This document shows, one piece after another, positions 44,505-53,881 of a DNA stretch of 64,000 bases. A program made the translations under genes and the position numbers. The notes beneath the pieces are model-generated. The model was given only the letters and a program-made list of their open reading frames with translations, was not told the origin of the DNA and ran no database searches. How positions within the stretch are numbered: position 1 is the stretch's first letter; each line of letters starts with the position of its first letter. Origin of the DNA: Halorubrum laminariae (GTDB lineage: Archaea; Halobacteriota; Halobacteria; Halobacteriales; Haloferacaceae). The DNA is taken from positions 434,001-498,000 of the forward strand of contig NZ_JANHDL010000002.1 in assembly GCF_024494655.1 (NCBI RefSeq), read 5' to 3'.

Positions 44505-45204
44505 CGCCGACCTCCACCTCGACGTAGGTCGGGTTGAGCACGCGAATGCCGCGCTCTTCCGCCTCGTCTTCGATCAGTTCGCGCTTGCGTCCGCCGACCT
44601 TCGAGGCGATCCGCACCGCCTGCGTGTCGCCGTCGACACCCTCGAGATCGTCCGTGTTGTGCACACGAACCTCCTCGAAGCCGCTGGGGTGCAGGTCGCG
44701 CGACGCTTTCGGCGAGCGGAACCCAGCCTCGACGACGGGGCCCTTCGCTTTCATGCGGCGGCGCTGCTTGGAGAGCCCGCCTCGCGGCTTGCGCCACGAT
44801 GTCGGGATCCGCTTTTTCTTGTGGTAGTCCTGCCGGTTGAACTGCGGTTTCCCCTCGCGGTGCTTCTGTGCGAGCGCGCGAGCGGTCTCGTCGTCCAGTT
44901 CCGGCGTCTTGTCGGCGTGGCCACGGGGGCGAAGCTCCGTCTCGACCGTCTCGTCGGAGTCGGCCTCCTCGGCTGCCTCCGCCTCGGTCTCGTCTTCGAT
45001 CTCCGCGTCCGCCTCCTCGTCGACCTCCAGCCCGCCGACGTCGGCTTTGATACGCGCTGCGAGCGCGTTTCCAACGCCGTCGACCTCGGAGAGTTCGGAC
45101 TGAGAGGCGGCCTTCACGTCCTCGACCGTCTCGTAGCCGGCCTCACGAAGCGCGTCCGCCTTCGAGGGACCGACACCGCTGATGTCTTCCAGTTCGTCTG
45201 CCAT
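44497..45204 (-). CDS. rpl32e: Ribosomal protein eL32 with N-terminal helix-hairpin-helix domain
   Basis: 235 residues, about 100 more than the core protein. Residues ~1-58 form a helix-hairpin-helix domain ([36 protein letters not shown]), joined by an acidic linker to the eL32 core ([32 protein letters not shown]). The extension is haloarchaeal and could contact DNA, RNA or another protein. Confidence 0.96.
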   Translation of the reverse strand: MADELEDISGVGPSKADALREAGYETVEDVKAASQSELSEVDGVGNALAARIKADVGGLEVDEEADAEIEDETEAEAAEEADSDETVETELRPRGHADKTPELDDETARALAQKHREGKPQFNRQDYHKKKRIPTSWRKPRGGLSKQRRRMKAKGPVVEAGFRSPKASRDLHPSGFEEVRVHNTDDLEGVDGDTQAVRIASKVGGRKRELIEDEAEERGIRVLNPTYVEVEVGDE

Positions 45205-45207
45205 GCG

Positions 45208-45741
45208 TTAGGCTCCTCCGGTGGGCTTTTCGACGATGTACACGCCGTCTTGGAAGACGCGCGTGTCCTTGTCGGTCACCTTCGTCAGCTGTTCGATGTC
45301 GGCGGCGGTCTGCCCGACGGCCTCCTTGTCAGAGCCCGTAAGCGAGACCGTCTCGCCGTCGATCTGTACCTCTGTGTCTCCGCGGATCGGCGTGCGTCGC
45401 TGTGCACGTTCGCCGAGGAAGTTCTCGATGACGACCTCGTCGCCCTCCACGGTCACCTGCATCGGGAAGTGGGCGTAGTACACTTCCATCGTGTACTCCC
45501 ATCCGTCGGTGACGCCGTGGATCATGTTGGCGACGTGGCTCTCGAAGGTGCCGACCGTGGCGTTGGTCTTCGCGTCCTCGTTCTCGGCGGTGATGACCAC
45601 CGACCCGTCCTCGACTGACACGTCGACGTCGGGGTACCAGAGGCGTCGCGTGACGCTCCCGTTCGGTCCCTCGACGGTGAGTTCGAGATGGTCGGTCTCG
45701 GCGGAGACGTCGTCCGGAATTTCGATTTCGACTCTATTCAT
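45208..45741 (-). CDS. rpl6: Ribosomal protein uL6
   Basis: 177 residues. Starts NRVEIEIPDDVSAETDHLEL and carries two repeats of the L6 fold; GDEVVIENFLGERAQRRTPI is the conserved C-terminal signature. Position between uS8 and eL32 follows the archaeal spc order. Confidence 0.97.
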   Translation of the reverse strand: MNRVEIEIPDDVSAETDHLELTVEGPNGSVTRRLWYPDVDVSVEDGSVVITAENEDAKTNATVGTFESHVANMIHGVTDGWEYTMEVYYAHFPMQVTVEGDEVVIENFLGERAQRRTPIRGDTEVQIDGETVSLTGSDKEAVGQTAADIEQLTKVTDKDTRVFQDGVYIVEKPTGGA

Positions 45742-45743
45742 TG

Positions 45744-46136
45744 TTAGTAGACGTATGCGATCACTTGGCCGCCGATACCCGCTTCGCGGGCCTCGTAGTG
45801 GCTCATGACGCCGTGGCTCGTCGTGACGATGAGCGTCCCGTAGTCACGGGCGGGGAGGTATCGCTTCTCCCACTTCTCGAATTCGTCTGCACCCGCGGAG
45901 TAGCGGGGCTTGACTGCGCCACACTCGTTGATCGCGCCTTTCAGTTCGACCTCGAACTTCCCGGCTTTCCCGTCGTCGACGTACTCGAAGCCGTCGACGT
46001 ACCCGCGGTCGTAGAGGACCTCGAGGACGGAGCCGATGATGTTGGAGGCGGGCTCAACCGTGTACGACAGATGGCCAACGCTCTCGGCGTTGTCCATGCC
46101 GGCGAGCGCGTTGGTGAATGGATCGTTTCCCGTCAT
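45744..46136 (-). CDS. rps8: Ribosomal protein uS8
   Basis: 130 residues from ATG 46136 (TGNDPFTNALAGMDNAESVG). Ends DYGTLIVTTSHGVMSHYEAR followed by the GIGGQVIAYVY signature that contacts 16S rRNA helix 21. Two bases downstream of uS14. Confidence 0.97.
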   Translation of the reverse strand: MTGNDPFTNALAGMDNAESVGHLSYTVEPASNIIGSVLEVLYDRGYVDGFEYVDDGKAGKFEVELKGAINECGAVKPRYSAGADEFEKWEKRYLPARDYGTLIVTTSHGVMSHYEAREAGIGGQVIAYVY

Positions 46137-46138
46137 GT

Positions 46139-46312
46139 TCAGCTGTACTTCTCGAATCCCATGTCTCGGGCGACCTCGCGGAAGCACTGCCGGCAGAGGT
46201 TGATGTCGTACTTGCCGACGAGTCCCTGCTCGCGGTCGCACCGTCGGCAGGTGTGCCGGGAGTCGGTGCGCTTTGCGGCGTGCTCGCCCGTATCGTTGTT
46301 CGCTTCACTCAT
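46139..46312 (-). CDS. rps14: Ribosomal protein uS14, zinc-binding form
   Basis: 57 residues. Starts [20 protein letters not shown] and has the zinc ribbon [10 protein letters not shown] and [15 protein letters not shown], ending EKYS. Easily missed because longer frames on the same stretch hide it. Between uL5 and uS8, with its start overlapping the uL5 stop by 4 bases. Confidence 0.95.
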   Translation of the reverse strand: MSEANNDTGEHAAKRTDSRHTCRRCDREQGLVGKYDINLCRQCFREVARDMGFEKYS

Positions 46313-46833
46313 GCCGTTACCTCGACGTCGAAGTTCGTTTCGAGGAACGCGGCCGCGTCCTCGGCTGTCATCCGGTGGCTGGCCGGGATCGACGTCGTCC
46401 CCTTGTCGCGCTTGGAGACGCGGTAGCCGGGACGGACGATCGTCGTCGTCACGTCGAGCCCGTAGATCCCGATGTTGGGATTGTACTCCTGGCTCGGGAA
46501 GTCAGTGTGGTCCTCGACTCCGAAGCTCAGGTTACCCGTGTCGTCGAACTGGCTCTCGTCGACATCGACGATGTCCAATGCGGTCTCGAGGAACGCGTGT
46601 GCGTCCTCGCCGCGCAGCGTCACCTTGACGCCGATCGGGTCGCCCTTGCGGATGCCGAACTCGGCGATGGTCCGCTTCGAGGTCGTCCGGACCGACTGCT
46701 GGTCCGTGATCTCCTCGATAATATCTTCGGCGTCGGCGAGGGGTTCACCGCCCTGCCCGACGCCCATGTGGACGACGACCTTCTCGAGGTACGGCTCGCG
46801 CATCTCGTGGGCGGCGCTCTCGGATTCACTCAT
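46309..46833 (-). CDS. rpl5: Ribosomal protein uL5
   Basis: 174 residues from ATG 46833 ([20 protein letters not shown]). 5S rRNA-binding; signature [20 protein letters not shown] and [20 protein letters not shown]. The 8-base overlap with eS4 supports this start over a longer frame. Confidence 0.97.
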   Translation of the reverse strand: MSESESAAHEMREPYLEKVVVHMGVGQGGEPLADAEDIIEEITDQQSVRTTSKRTIAEFGIRKGDPIGVKVTLRGEDAHAFLETALDIVDVDESQFDDTGNLSFGVEDHTDFPSQEYNPNIGIYGLDVTTTIVRPGYRVSKRDKGTTSIPASHRMTAEDAAAFLETNFDVEVTA

Positions 46834-47548
46834 CCGAATCACCCGTCTCGTCATCGTCACCGATGAAGTTCTCGTCGATGACGACGAGATACTCCTCAAC
46901 CGTCTCGTAGCCGTCGGTGTCGTCACCGACGGTCACGGTGTTGGATCCGGAACCGAGCGTCACATCTATCTCGTTGACCTCGCCGATACGACCGGCGTGT
47001 TGGCCGGCGACGGCGGTGACGAGCGCGCCCTCCTCGTACTCGAAGTGGGCGACGATCTCCTTCGACTCGTTGTCGACGACGATCGAGTCTTTTGTGTCGT
47101 ACTCGGTGTCGGCGTCCACGCGGACGTTCGTCCCGTCGTGGAGCGTCAACTGAGCGTCCCCACCGGGGACTATCGTCTTGTTCGTTATCTTCCCGAGCCG
47201 GCTTCCGGCTGCCTCCTCGTCGACGGGTGTCAGCGCGAGCCGACCCCCCTCGTCGGGGAACACTCGGAAGAACTCCCCGCGCTCGGGGAACGCCAAGATG
47301 TCGAACATCCCGATCGGACGCTGCTCGTCCGAGATGGCGTCCCCGTTGACGAGGACCGAGTCGTTGTTCAGCGCGTAGCGCGCCTCCTTCGTCGAGTCGA
47401 CGTATCCGAGCACGTCCCGCAGCAGGACGACGAGCGGAACGCCCGCCTCACCGTGCGGGCCGGCGTCGGCCTTGACGGTGAACGTGTCGGTCTTGCGCTC
47501 GACCGGCCAAGAGTTCGGTACTGCCAGTCGCTTCTGATGTCGCGTCAT
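46826..47548 (-). CDS. rps4e: Ribosomal protein eS4
   Basis: 240 residues. Begins [21 protein letters not shown]4-like RNA-binding domain around [20 protein letters not shown] and a KOW-like C-terminal region with [14 protein letters not shown]. Acidic C terminus ([10 protein letters not shown]). ATG overlaps the uL24 stop by 4 bases. Confidence 0.97.
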   Translation of the reverse strand: MTRHQKRLAVPNSWPVERKTDTFTVKADAGPHGEAGVPLVVLLRDVLGYVDSTKEARYALNNDSVLVNGDAISDEQRPIGMFDILAFPERGEFFRVFPDEGGRLALTPVDEEAAGSRLGKITNKTIVPGGDAQLTLHDGTNVRVDADTEYDTKDSIVVDNESKEIVAHFEYEEGALVTAVAGQHAGRIGEVNEIDVTLGSGSNTVTVGDDTDGYETVEEYLVVIDENFIGDDDETGDSDE

Positions 47549-47901
47549 TCGTTATCCTCCTGGAGCCGCGCCTCCCGGCGCTCGTCTTCCAGGTTCAGTT
47601 CGGTCACCCGGACGTTGCTCGCCGGAATGGGATGGGGAACCTCCTCCCCGTCCGCCTTCTCGACGGTGACGTCCTCGACGGTGATCCGTTCTGCGGACAG
47701 GTCGACGGAAACGACTTCCGCCTCCGTACCGGCCGCGTCGCCGCGAAGCACCTCGACGGTGTCGCCAGCGTTGACGCGGACGTTCCGCTGACCGTACTCC
47801 TCGCGGAGGTCGTCCGTGAGGGTGGCCCGAACCTGCTTTTGCCGCTCGTGGAGCGGCGCGGTCTCCGACCGTTTTCGCTGTTTGCGTGGCTGTTCCGACA
47901 T
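47545..47901 (-). CDS. rpl24: Ribosomal protein uL24
   Basis: 118 residues. Starts [23 protein letters not shown] motif [20 protein letters not shown] followed by [21 protein letters not shown] end. Two bases downstream of uL14. Confidence 0.96.
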   Translation of the reverse strand: MSEQPRKQRKRSETAPLHERQKQVRATLTDDLREEYGQRNVRVNAGDTVEVLRGDAAGTEAEVVSVDLSAERITVEDVTVEKADGEEVPHPIPASNVRVTELNLEDERREARLQEDNE

Positions 47902-47903
47902 GA

Positions 47904-48302
47904 TTAGACGATCATCGTCGCGGTCGAGGCGATGCTTCCGAAGCGCTCGGCGACTTCGCGAGCGACGGGGCCTTTGATCTCCGTGCCCCGGGGCTCTTCG
48001 AGGTCGTCGATGACAACGGCCGCGTTGTCCTCGAACTTCACGCGGGTTCCACTCGGACGGCGGATCGGCTTGCGCTGGCGGACGACGACCGCCTCCAGCA
48101 CCTGCCGCCGCATCTCCGGGGTTCCCTTAGTGACCGAGACGGTCACCTTGTCGCCGATACCTGCCTTCGGGTGTCGGTTCTTCGTGCCGGAGTAGCCCGA
48201 CACGGAGATGACCTTCAGCTCGCGTGCGCCGGTGTTGTCGGCACACGTGATGAGCGAGCCCTTCGAGAGGCCCTGTGTGACATCAGCTTTGAGCGCCTCC
48301 AT
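47904..48302 (-). CDS. rpl14: Ribosomal protein uL14
   Basis: 132 residues. Starts [20 protein letters not shown]; signature [23 protein letters not shown] 48302 overlaps the uS17 stop (TGATG). Confidence 0.97.
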   Translation of the reverse strand: MEALKADVTQGLSKGSLITCADNTGARELKVISVSGYSGTKNRHPKAGIGDKVTVSVTKGTPEMRRQVLEAVVVRQRKPIRRPSGTRVKFEDNAAVVIDDLEEPRGTEIKGPVAREVAERFGSIASTATMIV

Positions 48303-48646
48303 CACAGATCACCCGTCAGGTTCTCGACGACGACGTGGGACTTCGTCTTCGAGAGCGGTCGCGTCTCCGCGATCGTCACTTCGTCACCGACTTCGAGCGA
48401 GTCGAGCACGCCCGGCACGTGAGCCGGGATGCGCGAGCGACGCTTCATGTACCGATCGTATTTCGGTACGAACACATCGTATTCTCGCTCGACGATGACG
48501 GTCTTTTCCATGTCCGTCGACACGACCGTTCCCTCACGGGTCTGGCCGCGGACGGAGAGTTGCCCGTAAAACGGGCACTTCTCGTAGTCGTAATCCTCCG
48601 GGTTGTCTGGCTCCGGAGGCGTGGGTACGTCGATTCCTATCGCCAT
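48302..48646 (-). CDS. rps17: Ribosomal protein uS17
   Basis: 114 residues from ATG 48646 ([20 protein letters not shown]). OB-fold; archaeal signature [16 protein letters not shown] and the [15 protein letters not shown] loop. Overlaps rnp1 by 10 bases. Confidence 0.96.
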   Translation of the reverse strand: MAIGIDVPTPPEPDNPEDYDYEKCPFYGQLSVRGQTREGTVVSTDMEKTVIVEREYDVFVPKYDRYMKRRSRIPAHVPGVLDSLEVGDEVTIAETRPLSKTKSHVVVENLTGDL

Positions 48647-49095
48647 TGTGTGACACCTCGTTCGGTGCGTTCGGCGGGTCGATACCGCAACCGATCGCCA
48701 TCCACCGTCGCGTAGACCACGTCTTTGCACTCGCCTCGTTGGCTCGCCGGCCCCGCGCCGTCACCGTCGACGACGCTTTCGGACCCGGACGGGCCAGACT
48801 GACGGGGGCGGACCCCCGTAGTATCCGACCCGAGTTGGGACGTGGACCCCGACGACCGATCGTCGTCGGCGGCTTCATCTGTGCGAACGGTCGGCCGATC
48901 GACGAGGCCGAACTCGAACGTCGCGCCCGACTTGGGCACGCGTTTGTCCCCCGACCGCGTTCGGACCACGAGGGTGCCGAACGTCTCGGACGACACGCGA
49001 CCGGCGATACCGACGTGGGCGTCGCTGTCGGCGTCAGCCACCCGAATCGGGAGGCCGACGAGTTCGTGTCGAACGAGTTGGTCGAGAGCTATCAT
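48637..49095 (-). CDS. rnp1: Ribonuclease P protein component 1 (Rpp29-like)
   Basis: 152 residues. Protein part of RNase P, which trims tRNA 5' ends. N-terminal Sm-like fold (ALDQLVRHELVGLPIRVADA, GTLVVRTRSGDKRVPKSGAT) and a final strand region DGDRLRYRPAERTERG. Between them are about 55 low-complexity Ser/Gly/Asp residues not found in compact homologues. Located between uL29 and uS17, the usual archaeal place. Confidence 0.92.
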   Translation of the reverse strand: MIALDQLVRHELVGLPIRVADADSDAHVGIAGRVSSETFGTLVVRTRSGDKRVPKSGATFEFGLVDRPTVRTDEAADDDRSSGSTSQLGSDTTGVRPRQSGPSGSESVVDGDGAGPASQRGECKDVVYATVDGDRLRYRPAERTERGVTQWR

Positions 49096-49097
49096 CG

Positions 49098-49310
49098 TTA
49101 TTCGTCGTCGAAGTCGCCTTCTTCCTGCTGGATCGTCTTGATCCGCGCGATCGTCTTCTTCAGTTCATTGACGCGACCGGGGCTCTCGGGCATCCCGCCG
49201 GCAGCCCGCTGCGCCTTGGAGTTGAGCAGTTCGGTCTCGATCTCTTCGAGTTCGACCTGTCGCTCCGCCGCGGTCATATCGCGAATCTCCTCGGTGTAGA
49301 GGATCGCCAT
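49098..49310 (-). CDS. rpl29: Ribosomal protein uL29
   Basis: 70 residues, two-helix hairpin: AILYTEEIRDMTAAERQVEL and KAQRAAGGMPESPGRVNELK, then KTIARIKTIQQEE. Abuts uS3 with no gap. Confidence 0.96.
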   Translation of the reverse strand: MAILYTEEIRDMTAAERQVELEEIETELLNSKAQRAAGGMPESPGRVNELKKTIARIKTIQQEEGDFDDE

Positions 49311-50246
49311 TTATTCGTCCTCCTCGTCTTCGTCGGCCGCTTCCATCTCTGCGACGAGGTCGGCCGCCTCGGATTCGATCTCCTCGTCGAGCTCGTCGAT
49401 ATCGTCGGCGTCGGCATCGCCGACCGGCTCCTCGGCGGCGACGTCTGTCGCCTCCGTGGCGGTCTCTTGCGTCTCCTCGACGACTTCCTCGACGACCTCT
49501 TCGTCGATGACCTCTGCTGGATCCTCGTCGGGCACGTCGACATCCTCGTCGGCACCCACATCGGGGACCTCCTCGGGCTCTTCTTCGAGCAGCGACTCGA
49601 CGCTCTCGTCGTCGACGTCGGCGGTCGCCTGCTCGACATCCGGCACTTCGGCGTCCTCTCGGATGTCGAAGTCGTCCGGGAGCTGCGCGCCCGGCGGGAT
49701 GATCTTCACGTTGACACCGATCGTCCCGAGCTTCATCACCGCGACGCCTTGGCCGTGGTCGACGACCTCCTCTGCGGGCTCGCCGTTGTGTTTGATGTAG
49801 CCGCGGTTGAACTTCTCGACGCGCGAGCGTGCACCAGTGACCTTTCCGCTGAGAACGATCTCAGCGCCCAGCGCGCCGGCGTCCATGATCCGGTCGATCG
49901 TCGTGTGACCGGCCTTCCGGAAGTACCAGCCGCGTTCGAGGGCGTTCGCGAGACGGTCCGCGACGATCTGGGCGTTCAGGTCGGGCTCGTCGACCTCCTG
50001 AACGTCGATCTGCGGGTCGTCCATGTCGAAGCGGTCCTCCAACTCGGTGGTGATCTTCCGGATGTTCTTCCCGCCCTTCCCGATTACCATGCCGGGCTTC
50101 TCCGCCTTCAAGACGATCTGCGTGCCCATCGGCGTCTGAGCGACATCCATGCCGCCGTAGCCGGCGCGGCCGAGCTCGTCTGCGAAGAACTCGTTGATCT
50201 GCGAACGGCGCAGGCCGTCCTCGATGAATTGGTGTTCGTCAGCCAT
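49311..50246 (-). CDS. rps3: Ribosomal protein uS3 with long acidic tail
   Basis: 311 residues. KH domain ([20 protein letters not shown]) and C-terminal S3 domain ([20 protein letters not shown]). The last ~105 residues are almost entirely acidic and Val/Ala/Glu-rich, an extended halophilic tail compared with homologues near 210 residues. Its stop-to-start junction with uL22 overlaps by one base. Confidence 0.97.
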   Translation of the reverse strand: MADEHQFIEDGLRRSQINEFFADELGRAGYGGMDVAQTPMGTQIVLKAEKPGMVIGKGGKNIRKITTELEDRFDMDDPQIDVQEVDEPDLNAQIVADRLANALERGWYFRKAGHTTIDRIMDAGALGAEIVLSGKVTGARSRVEKFNRGYIKHNGEPAEEVVDHGQGVAVMKLGTIGVNVKIIPPGAQLPDDFDIREDAEVPDVEQATADVDDESVESLLEEEPEEVPDVGADEDVDVPDEDPAEVIDEEVVEEVVEETQETATEATDVAAEEPVGDADADDIDELDEEIESEAADLVAEMEAADEDEEDE

Positions 50247-50710
50247 TAGTCGTCAGCCTCCGGGTCCTCGATGATGAGTTCGACGTCGGCGAGCGTGGTG
50301 TTCCACTGCGTCGCGCCCGCTGCGCGCGGGTTTCGTCCCGGTCGTTCGCCGACCTTGTGGGGTGCGACGTGTTTGATGACCATCTCGTCGCCGTCGAATC
50401 CCTGTTCGTCCGCGTTGTTCTTGACGTTCTCCAAGAGTTTGAGGAAGTCCTTCGCGGCCTTCTCCGGGTACCGACCCGCGTCCCAGCCGTCGATGTCGGA
50501 GCGGTGACCCGCGCCGGCGTTGTGCTGGCGCATCGGCACCGACGTCTCCTCGTCGATGACTTCTTGGAGGAACTCCTCGGCGTCGGCGACCGTCTCGCCT
50601 TTGATCTCCCGAGAGATCTCCTTGCTGTCCTTCACGCTGATGGGCCGGTCGCGGAGCATCCCCTTGGCGGTGGTCTCCGGATCGGCCTCGACGCTGTAAT
50701 TGATTCCCAT
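50246..50710 (-). CDS. rpl22: Ribosomal protein uL22
   Basis: 154 residues. Begins [20 protein letters not shown]; contains [20 protein letters not shown] and the C-terminal beta hairpin region [20 protein letters not shown] that reaches into the exit tunnel. Confidence 0.97.
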   Translation of the reverse strand: MGINYSVEADPETTAKGMLRDRPISVKDSKEISREIKGETVADAEEFLQEVIDEETSVPMRQHNAGAGHRSDIDGWDAGRYPEKAAKDFLKLLENVKNNADEQGFDGDEMVIKHVAPHKVGERPGRNPRAAGATQWNTTLADVELIIEDPEADD

Positions 50711-50713
50711 AGG

Positions 50714-51139
50714 TTACTTGAGGGGCACGAACTTCGAGGACCGGGTCGCGCCGATGCCGGCCTGACCGTGTTCGACGGTGCTTCGAGTGAGGTGGAACTC
50801 ACCGAGGTAGTGCCCGATCATCTCGGGTTCGACCTGCACGCGCTCGAAGCTGTGTCCGTTGTACACGGAGAAAGTGACGCCGACGAACTCCGGCAGGATC
50901 GGCATGTCGCGCAGATGCGTCCGGATCGGATCGTCCGCCGTCGTCTCCTTGTCGCGGCTCCGGACCGTCTCCATCAGCTTCTGCTGTTCGGTGCCGAGTC
51001 CGCGAACGATACTTCGCCGCTGGCGTGCGGGGAGCAGTTCCGCGACCTCGTCTACGTCCATCTCCTGCAGCTCGTCGAGCGAGTGACCGCGGTAGGCGAA
51101 CTCCTTGCCCTCGCGGCCGGTGCGGTAATCTGAACTCAT
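50714..51139 (-). CDS. rps19: Ribosomal protein uS19
   Basis: 141 residues. Signature [20 protein letters not shown] followed by [30 protein letters not shown]. Start ATG overlaps the uL2 stop by 4 bases. Confidence 0.97.
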   Translation of the reverse strand: MSSDYRTGREGKEFAYRGHSLDELQEMDVDEVAELLPARQRRSIVRGLGTEQQKLMETVRSRDKETTADDPIRTHLRDMPILPEFVGVTFSVYNGHSFERVQVEPEMIGHYLGEFHLTRSTVEHGQAGIGATRSSKFVPLK

Positions 51140-51858
51140 TTGTTGCTACCTCGTCCGGTGCGCTTGGATGCGATGTCACCGACCTTCCGTCCCGGCGGGG
51201 CGTCCCGCGAGACCGACTTCGGCTGGCCGGGGTGTTGGCGACCACCGCCACCGAAGGGGTGGTCGACGGCGTTCATCGCGACGCCGCGGACGCGCGGGTA
51301 TTTGGTCCCGCGCGCTTTCATCTTGTGGTGCTTGTTCCCGGCCTTGACGAAGGGCTTCTCCGTCCGACCGCCGCCGGCGACCACGCCGACCGTGGCGCGG
51401 CACTGGGGGTCGAGCCGTTTGACTTCGCCGCTGGGAAGCTGAACGACCGCGACATCGCGGTCATGGGTGAGAAGCGTCGCCGACACGCCAGAGGCGCGCG
51501 CGAACTTCCCACCGTCCCCGCGGTTGCTCTCGACGTTACAGACCGGCACGCCCTCGGGGATCTCCGCGAGAGGAAGCGTGTTCCCGGGCTTTATCTCCGC
51601 GCTCACGCCGACCTGTATCGTGTCGCCCACGCGCACGCCTTCCGGCGCGAGCACGAGCCGACGGTCGTCGTCCTCGAACTCGATCTCCGCGAGCGGAGCC
51701 GAGCGAGCAGGGTCGTGTTCGATCCCGACGATTTCGCCGGTGATCGTGTCCACGTCTTCGAGCTTCTTATGCGACAGTTCCGCCTTGTAGCGGTGGGAAG
51801 GGGCCCGGAACGTCGGGCCGCCGCGTCCACGCCGCTGTCCTTGAATTCGTCGTCCCAT
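51136..51858 (-). CDS. rpl2: Ribosomal protein uL2
   Basis: 240 residues from ATG 51858 ([20 protein letters not shown]). Close to the peptidyl transferase centre; conserved [20 protein letters not shown] with the functionally important histidine. The upstream in-frame extension is not family-like. Confidence 0.98.
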   Translation of the reverse strand: MGRRIQGQRRGRGGPTFRAPSHRYKAELSHKKLEDVDTITGEIVGIEHDPARSAPLAEIEFEDDDRRLVLAPEGVRVGDTIQVGVSAEIKPGNTLPLAEIPEGVPVCNVESNRGDGGKFARASGVSATLLTHDRDVAVVQLPSGEVKRLDPQCRATVGVVAGGGRTEKPFVKAGNKHHKMKARGTKYPRVRGVAMNAVDHPFGGGGRQHPGQPKSVSRDAPPGRKVGDIASKRTGRGSNK

Positions 51859-51859
51859 C

Positions 51860-52114
51860 TCAGAACACCCCGATGCGTGACGCAATCTCCGTCGCGTCGT
51901 CGTCTTCAGAGAGCGTGACCGTGGCCTTCTTCGTGCCCTTCGAGGTCACCTGCGTGTTCACGTCGACGACGCGAACGTCGTACCGCTCGGAGACTTCATC
52001 AGTGACCTCCGGTTTGGTCGCGTCGACGTCGACGACGAACACCAGCTTGTTCTTGAAGTCCATCTGATTCATCGCCTGCTCGGTGACGAGCGGGTGCTCG
52101 ATGATCGAATTCAT
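51860..52114 (-). CDS. rpl23: Ribosomal protein uL23
   Basis: 84 residues from ATG 52114 (NSIIEHPLVTEQAMNQMDFK), ending TVTLSEDDDATEIASRIGVF. Near the tunnel exit and a docking site for targeting factors. The ATG overlaps the uL4 stop by 4 bases. Confidence 0.97.
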   Translation of the reverse strand: MNSIIEHPLVTEQAMNQMDFKNKLVFVVDVDATKPEVTDEVSERYDVRVVDVNTQVTSKGTKKATVTLSEDDDATEIASRIGVF

Positions 52115-52857
52115 CGCTCGGCCACCTCCTCGACGGCGGTCTCGGTCCACAGTGTGAGCCGACCCGGATGTGCGCCCGGCGCGAGGTCTTCCGCGTTGAC
52201 CTCGCTCGCGGTCGCGACATCAACGCCCGAAAGGTTGCGGGCGGCGCGAGACGGCTCCTCACTCGTGACGACCAAGACGGACTTCGGCTGACTGTACTTG
52301 CGGCCGCGGGTCTTCCCGCGGCCGGATCGAACGGAGCGCCCCTCCTCTGCGCGCTCGATATCGGCGTCGACGCCGACGGCTTCGAGCACGCCCAAGGCCT
52401 CTTGGGTCTTCTTGAGATCCTCGAACTCGTCGCTCACGACGAGCGGGAGGTCGAGGCTATCGTCGAACGCGTGACCGCGTTCGGCGACCAGCTCAGCGTC
52501 CGTGGTGGCCGCGATGGCCGACCGGATAGCGAGCTGTCGCTCCTTGTCGTTCAGTTTCTTCGACTGGTCTTTCTCGGCCTTCGGCGGGTGCGCGGCGCGT
52601 CCCGACACGGCGTTCGGGACGCGGCGGGCGACGTTCTCGGAGCGGGGAATGTGTGCGAGCCCGCGCCCGGAGCCGAACGACTCCGCGGGGGTTCGCAGCC
52701 CGGCGAACTCGTCGGCACCGTAGGCCTGCTTCCGGTTGGCCTGTGCGGCGGTGACCGCCCGACCGATGAGGTCTGGTCGGAACGCGGTCTCGAAGATCGC
52801 CGGCAGCTCGATGCTGCCTGCGTCCCCGCCGTCCAGGTCGTGTACTGTTGCGTTCAT
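52111..52857 (-). CDS. rpl4: Ribosomal protein uL4
   Basis: 248 residues. Starts NATVHDLDGGDAGSIELPAI; RLRRSGAGHP-type loop represented by ESFGSGRGLAHIPRS; ends with GAHPGRLTLWTETAVEEVAE. Three bases downstream of uL3. Confidence 0.97.
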   Translation of the reverse strand: MNATVHDLDGGDAGSIELPAIFETAFRPDLIGRAVTAAQANRKQAYGADEFAGLRTPAESFGSGRGLAHIPRSENVARRVPNAVSGRAAHPPKAEKDQSKKLNDKERQLAIRSAIAATTDAELVAERGHAFDDSLDLPLVVSDEFEDLKKTQEALGVLEAVGVDADIERAEEGRSVRSGRGKTRGRKYSQPKSVLVVTSEEPSRAARNLSGVDVATASEVNAEDLAPGAHPGRLTLWTETAVEEVAER

Positions 52858-52860
52858 GAT

Positions 52861-53877
52861 TTATCCCTGGTTGGATGCGGTGGATACGTACCGGACCTCG
52901 GGGTCGAGGCGCGGCTGGTCGTTCGGCCGGATGGCCGGGCGGAAGCGCAGCAGGCGCTTATCCGGACCGGGCAGCGAACCCTTGATGAGCGCGTACTCGC
53001 CGTCGACCTCGCCATAGTTGACGAAGCCGCCGTCGACGGAGGCGTCGTCGCCCTCGCCGAAGTCGATGAGGCGCTTGTTGAGTTCGGTGCGCTGGTGGTA
53101 GCCGGTCTGACCCTGCTGTGGAACGGTGGAGCGCACGCGGGAGGGGTTCCACGGACCGAGGTTCCCGATCCGACGCCGCCATCCCTGACGGGCGTGTTTG
53201 CCCTTCCGTTTTTGGACGCCCCATCGCTTGACGGGACCCTGCGTCCCCTTCCCTTTCGTGATGCCCGACACGTCGGTGTACTGGCCGGCGCGGAAGACGT
53301 CGCCAAAGTCGTGGGCACCGCCTTCCGCGACGAGGTCGAGACCGAAGTCGACGCGCTCTTCGAGCGATCCGCCGCCGACGCGGGTCTCCATCACGTCGGG
53401 CTTCTTCTTGGGTACATTCGCGAGCTCCGAGGGAGCTGTGTGCGTGATGACGCGAACGTCGTCGACGACATCGTCGTCGAGCAGCGCGCGAAGCGCGTCG
53501 GCGTCCTCCTCGAAGGTAGTCTCCGCCGGGAGGTCGAGCGCGCGGTCGAGCTCCTCGTGGAACTCGGTCGCCCAGACCTCTTCGACCGGCTTCTGTCCGT
53601 ACGGCGTCTCTTCGTAGGCGCGCAGGGCCACCGCGTACATCGGCGGCGTCTCGACGACCGTGACGGGGACGGACTCTTCCATCCCCTCACGCGGCGAGTT
53701 GGCCTCGTCGTTGACCATGACGACGTGCGTCATACCGGCTTTGTAGCCGGCAAATCCCTGTAGCGCGGGGGCACCGTCGTCGTCAGGCCACGAACGGATA
53801 CGCGGTACCTCGCTGTTGGCGCGGGTCCGCGGGCCGTAGCCCAGCGAGCCTTTTCGTGGTCGGCTTGGTTGTGGCAT
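52861..53877 (-). CDS. rpl3: Ribosomal protein uL3
   Basis: 338 residues. Starts PQPSRPRKGSLGYGPRTRAN; conserved VSGITKGKGTQGPVKRWGVQ and the WRRRIGNLGPWNPSRVRSTV region that touches the catalytic centre. First ribosomal protein of the operon, 4 bases downstream of the SPOUT methyltransferase. Confidence 0.98.
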   Translation of the reverse strand: MPQPSRPRKGSLGYGPRTRANSEVPRIRSWPDDDGAPALQGFAGYKAGMTHVVMVNDEANSPREGMEESVPVTVVETPPMYAVALRAYEETPYGQKPVEEVWATEFHEELDRALDLPAETTFEEDADALRALLDDDVVDDVRVITHTAPSELANVPKKKPDVMETRVGGGSLEERVDFGLDLVAEGGAHDFGDVFRAGQYTDVSGITKGKGTQGPVKRWGVQKRKGKHARQGWRRRIGNLGPWNPSRVRSTVPQQGQTGYHQRTELNKRLIDFGEGDDASVDGGFVNYGEVDGEYALIKGSLPGPDKRLLRFRPAIRPNDQPRLDPEVRYVSTASNQG

Positions 53878-53881
53878 GTGT

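Noticed and set aside
52168..53763. 531-codon plus-strand frame across uL4 and uL3
   Set aside because: Antisense to well-conserved ribosomal proteins and without recognisable domains.
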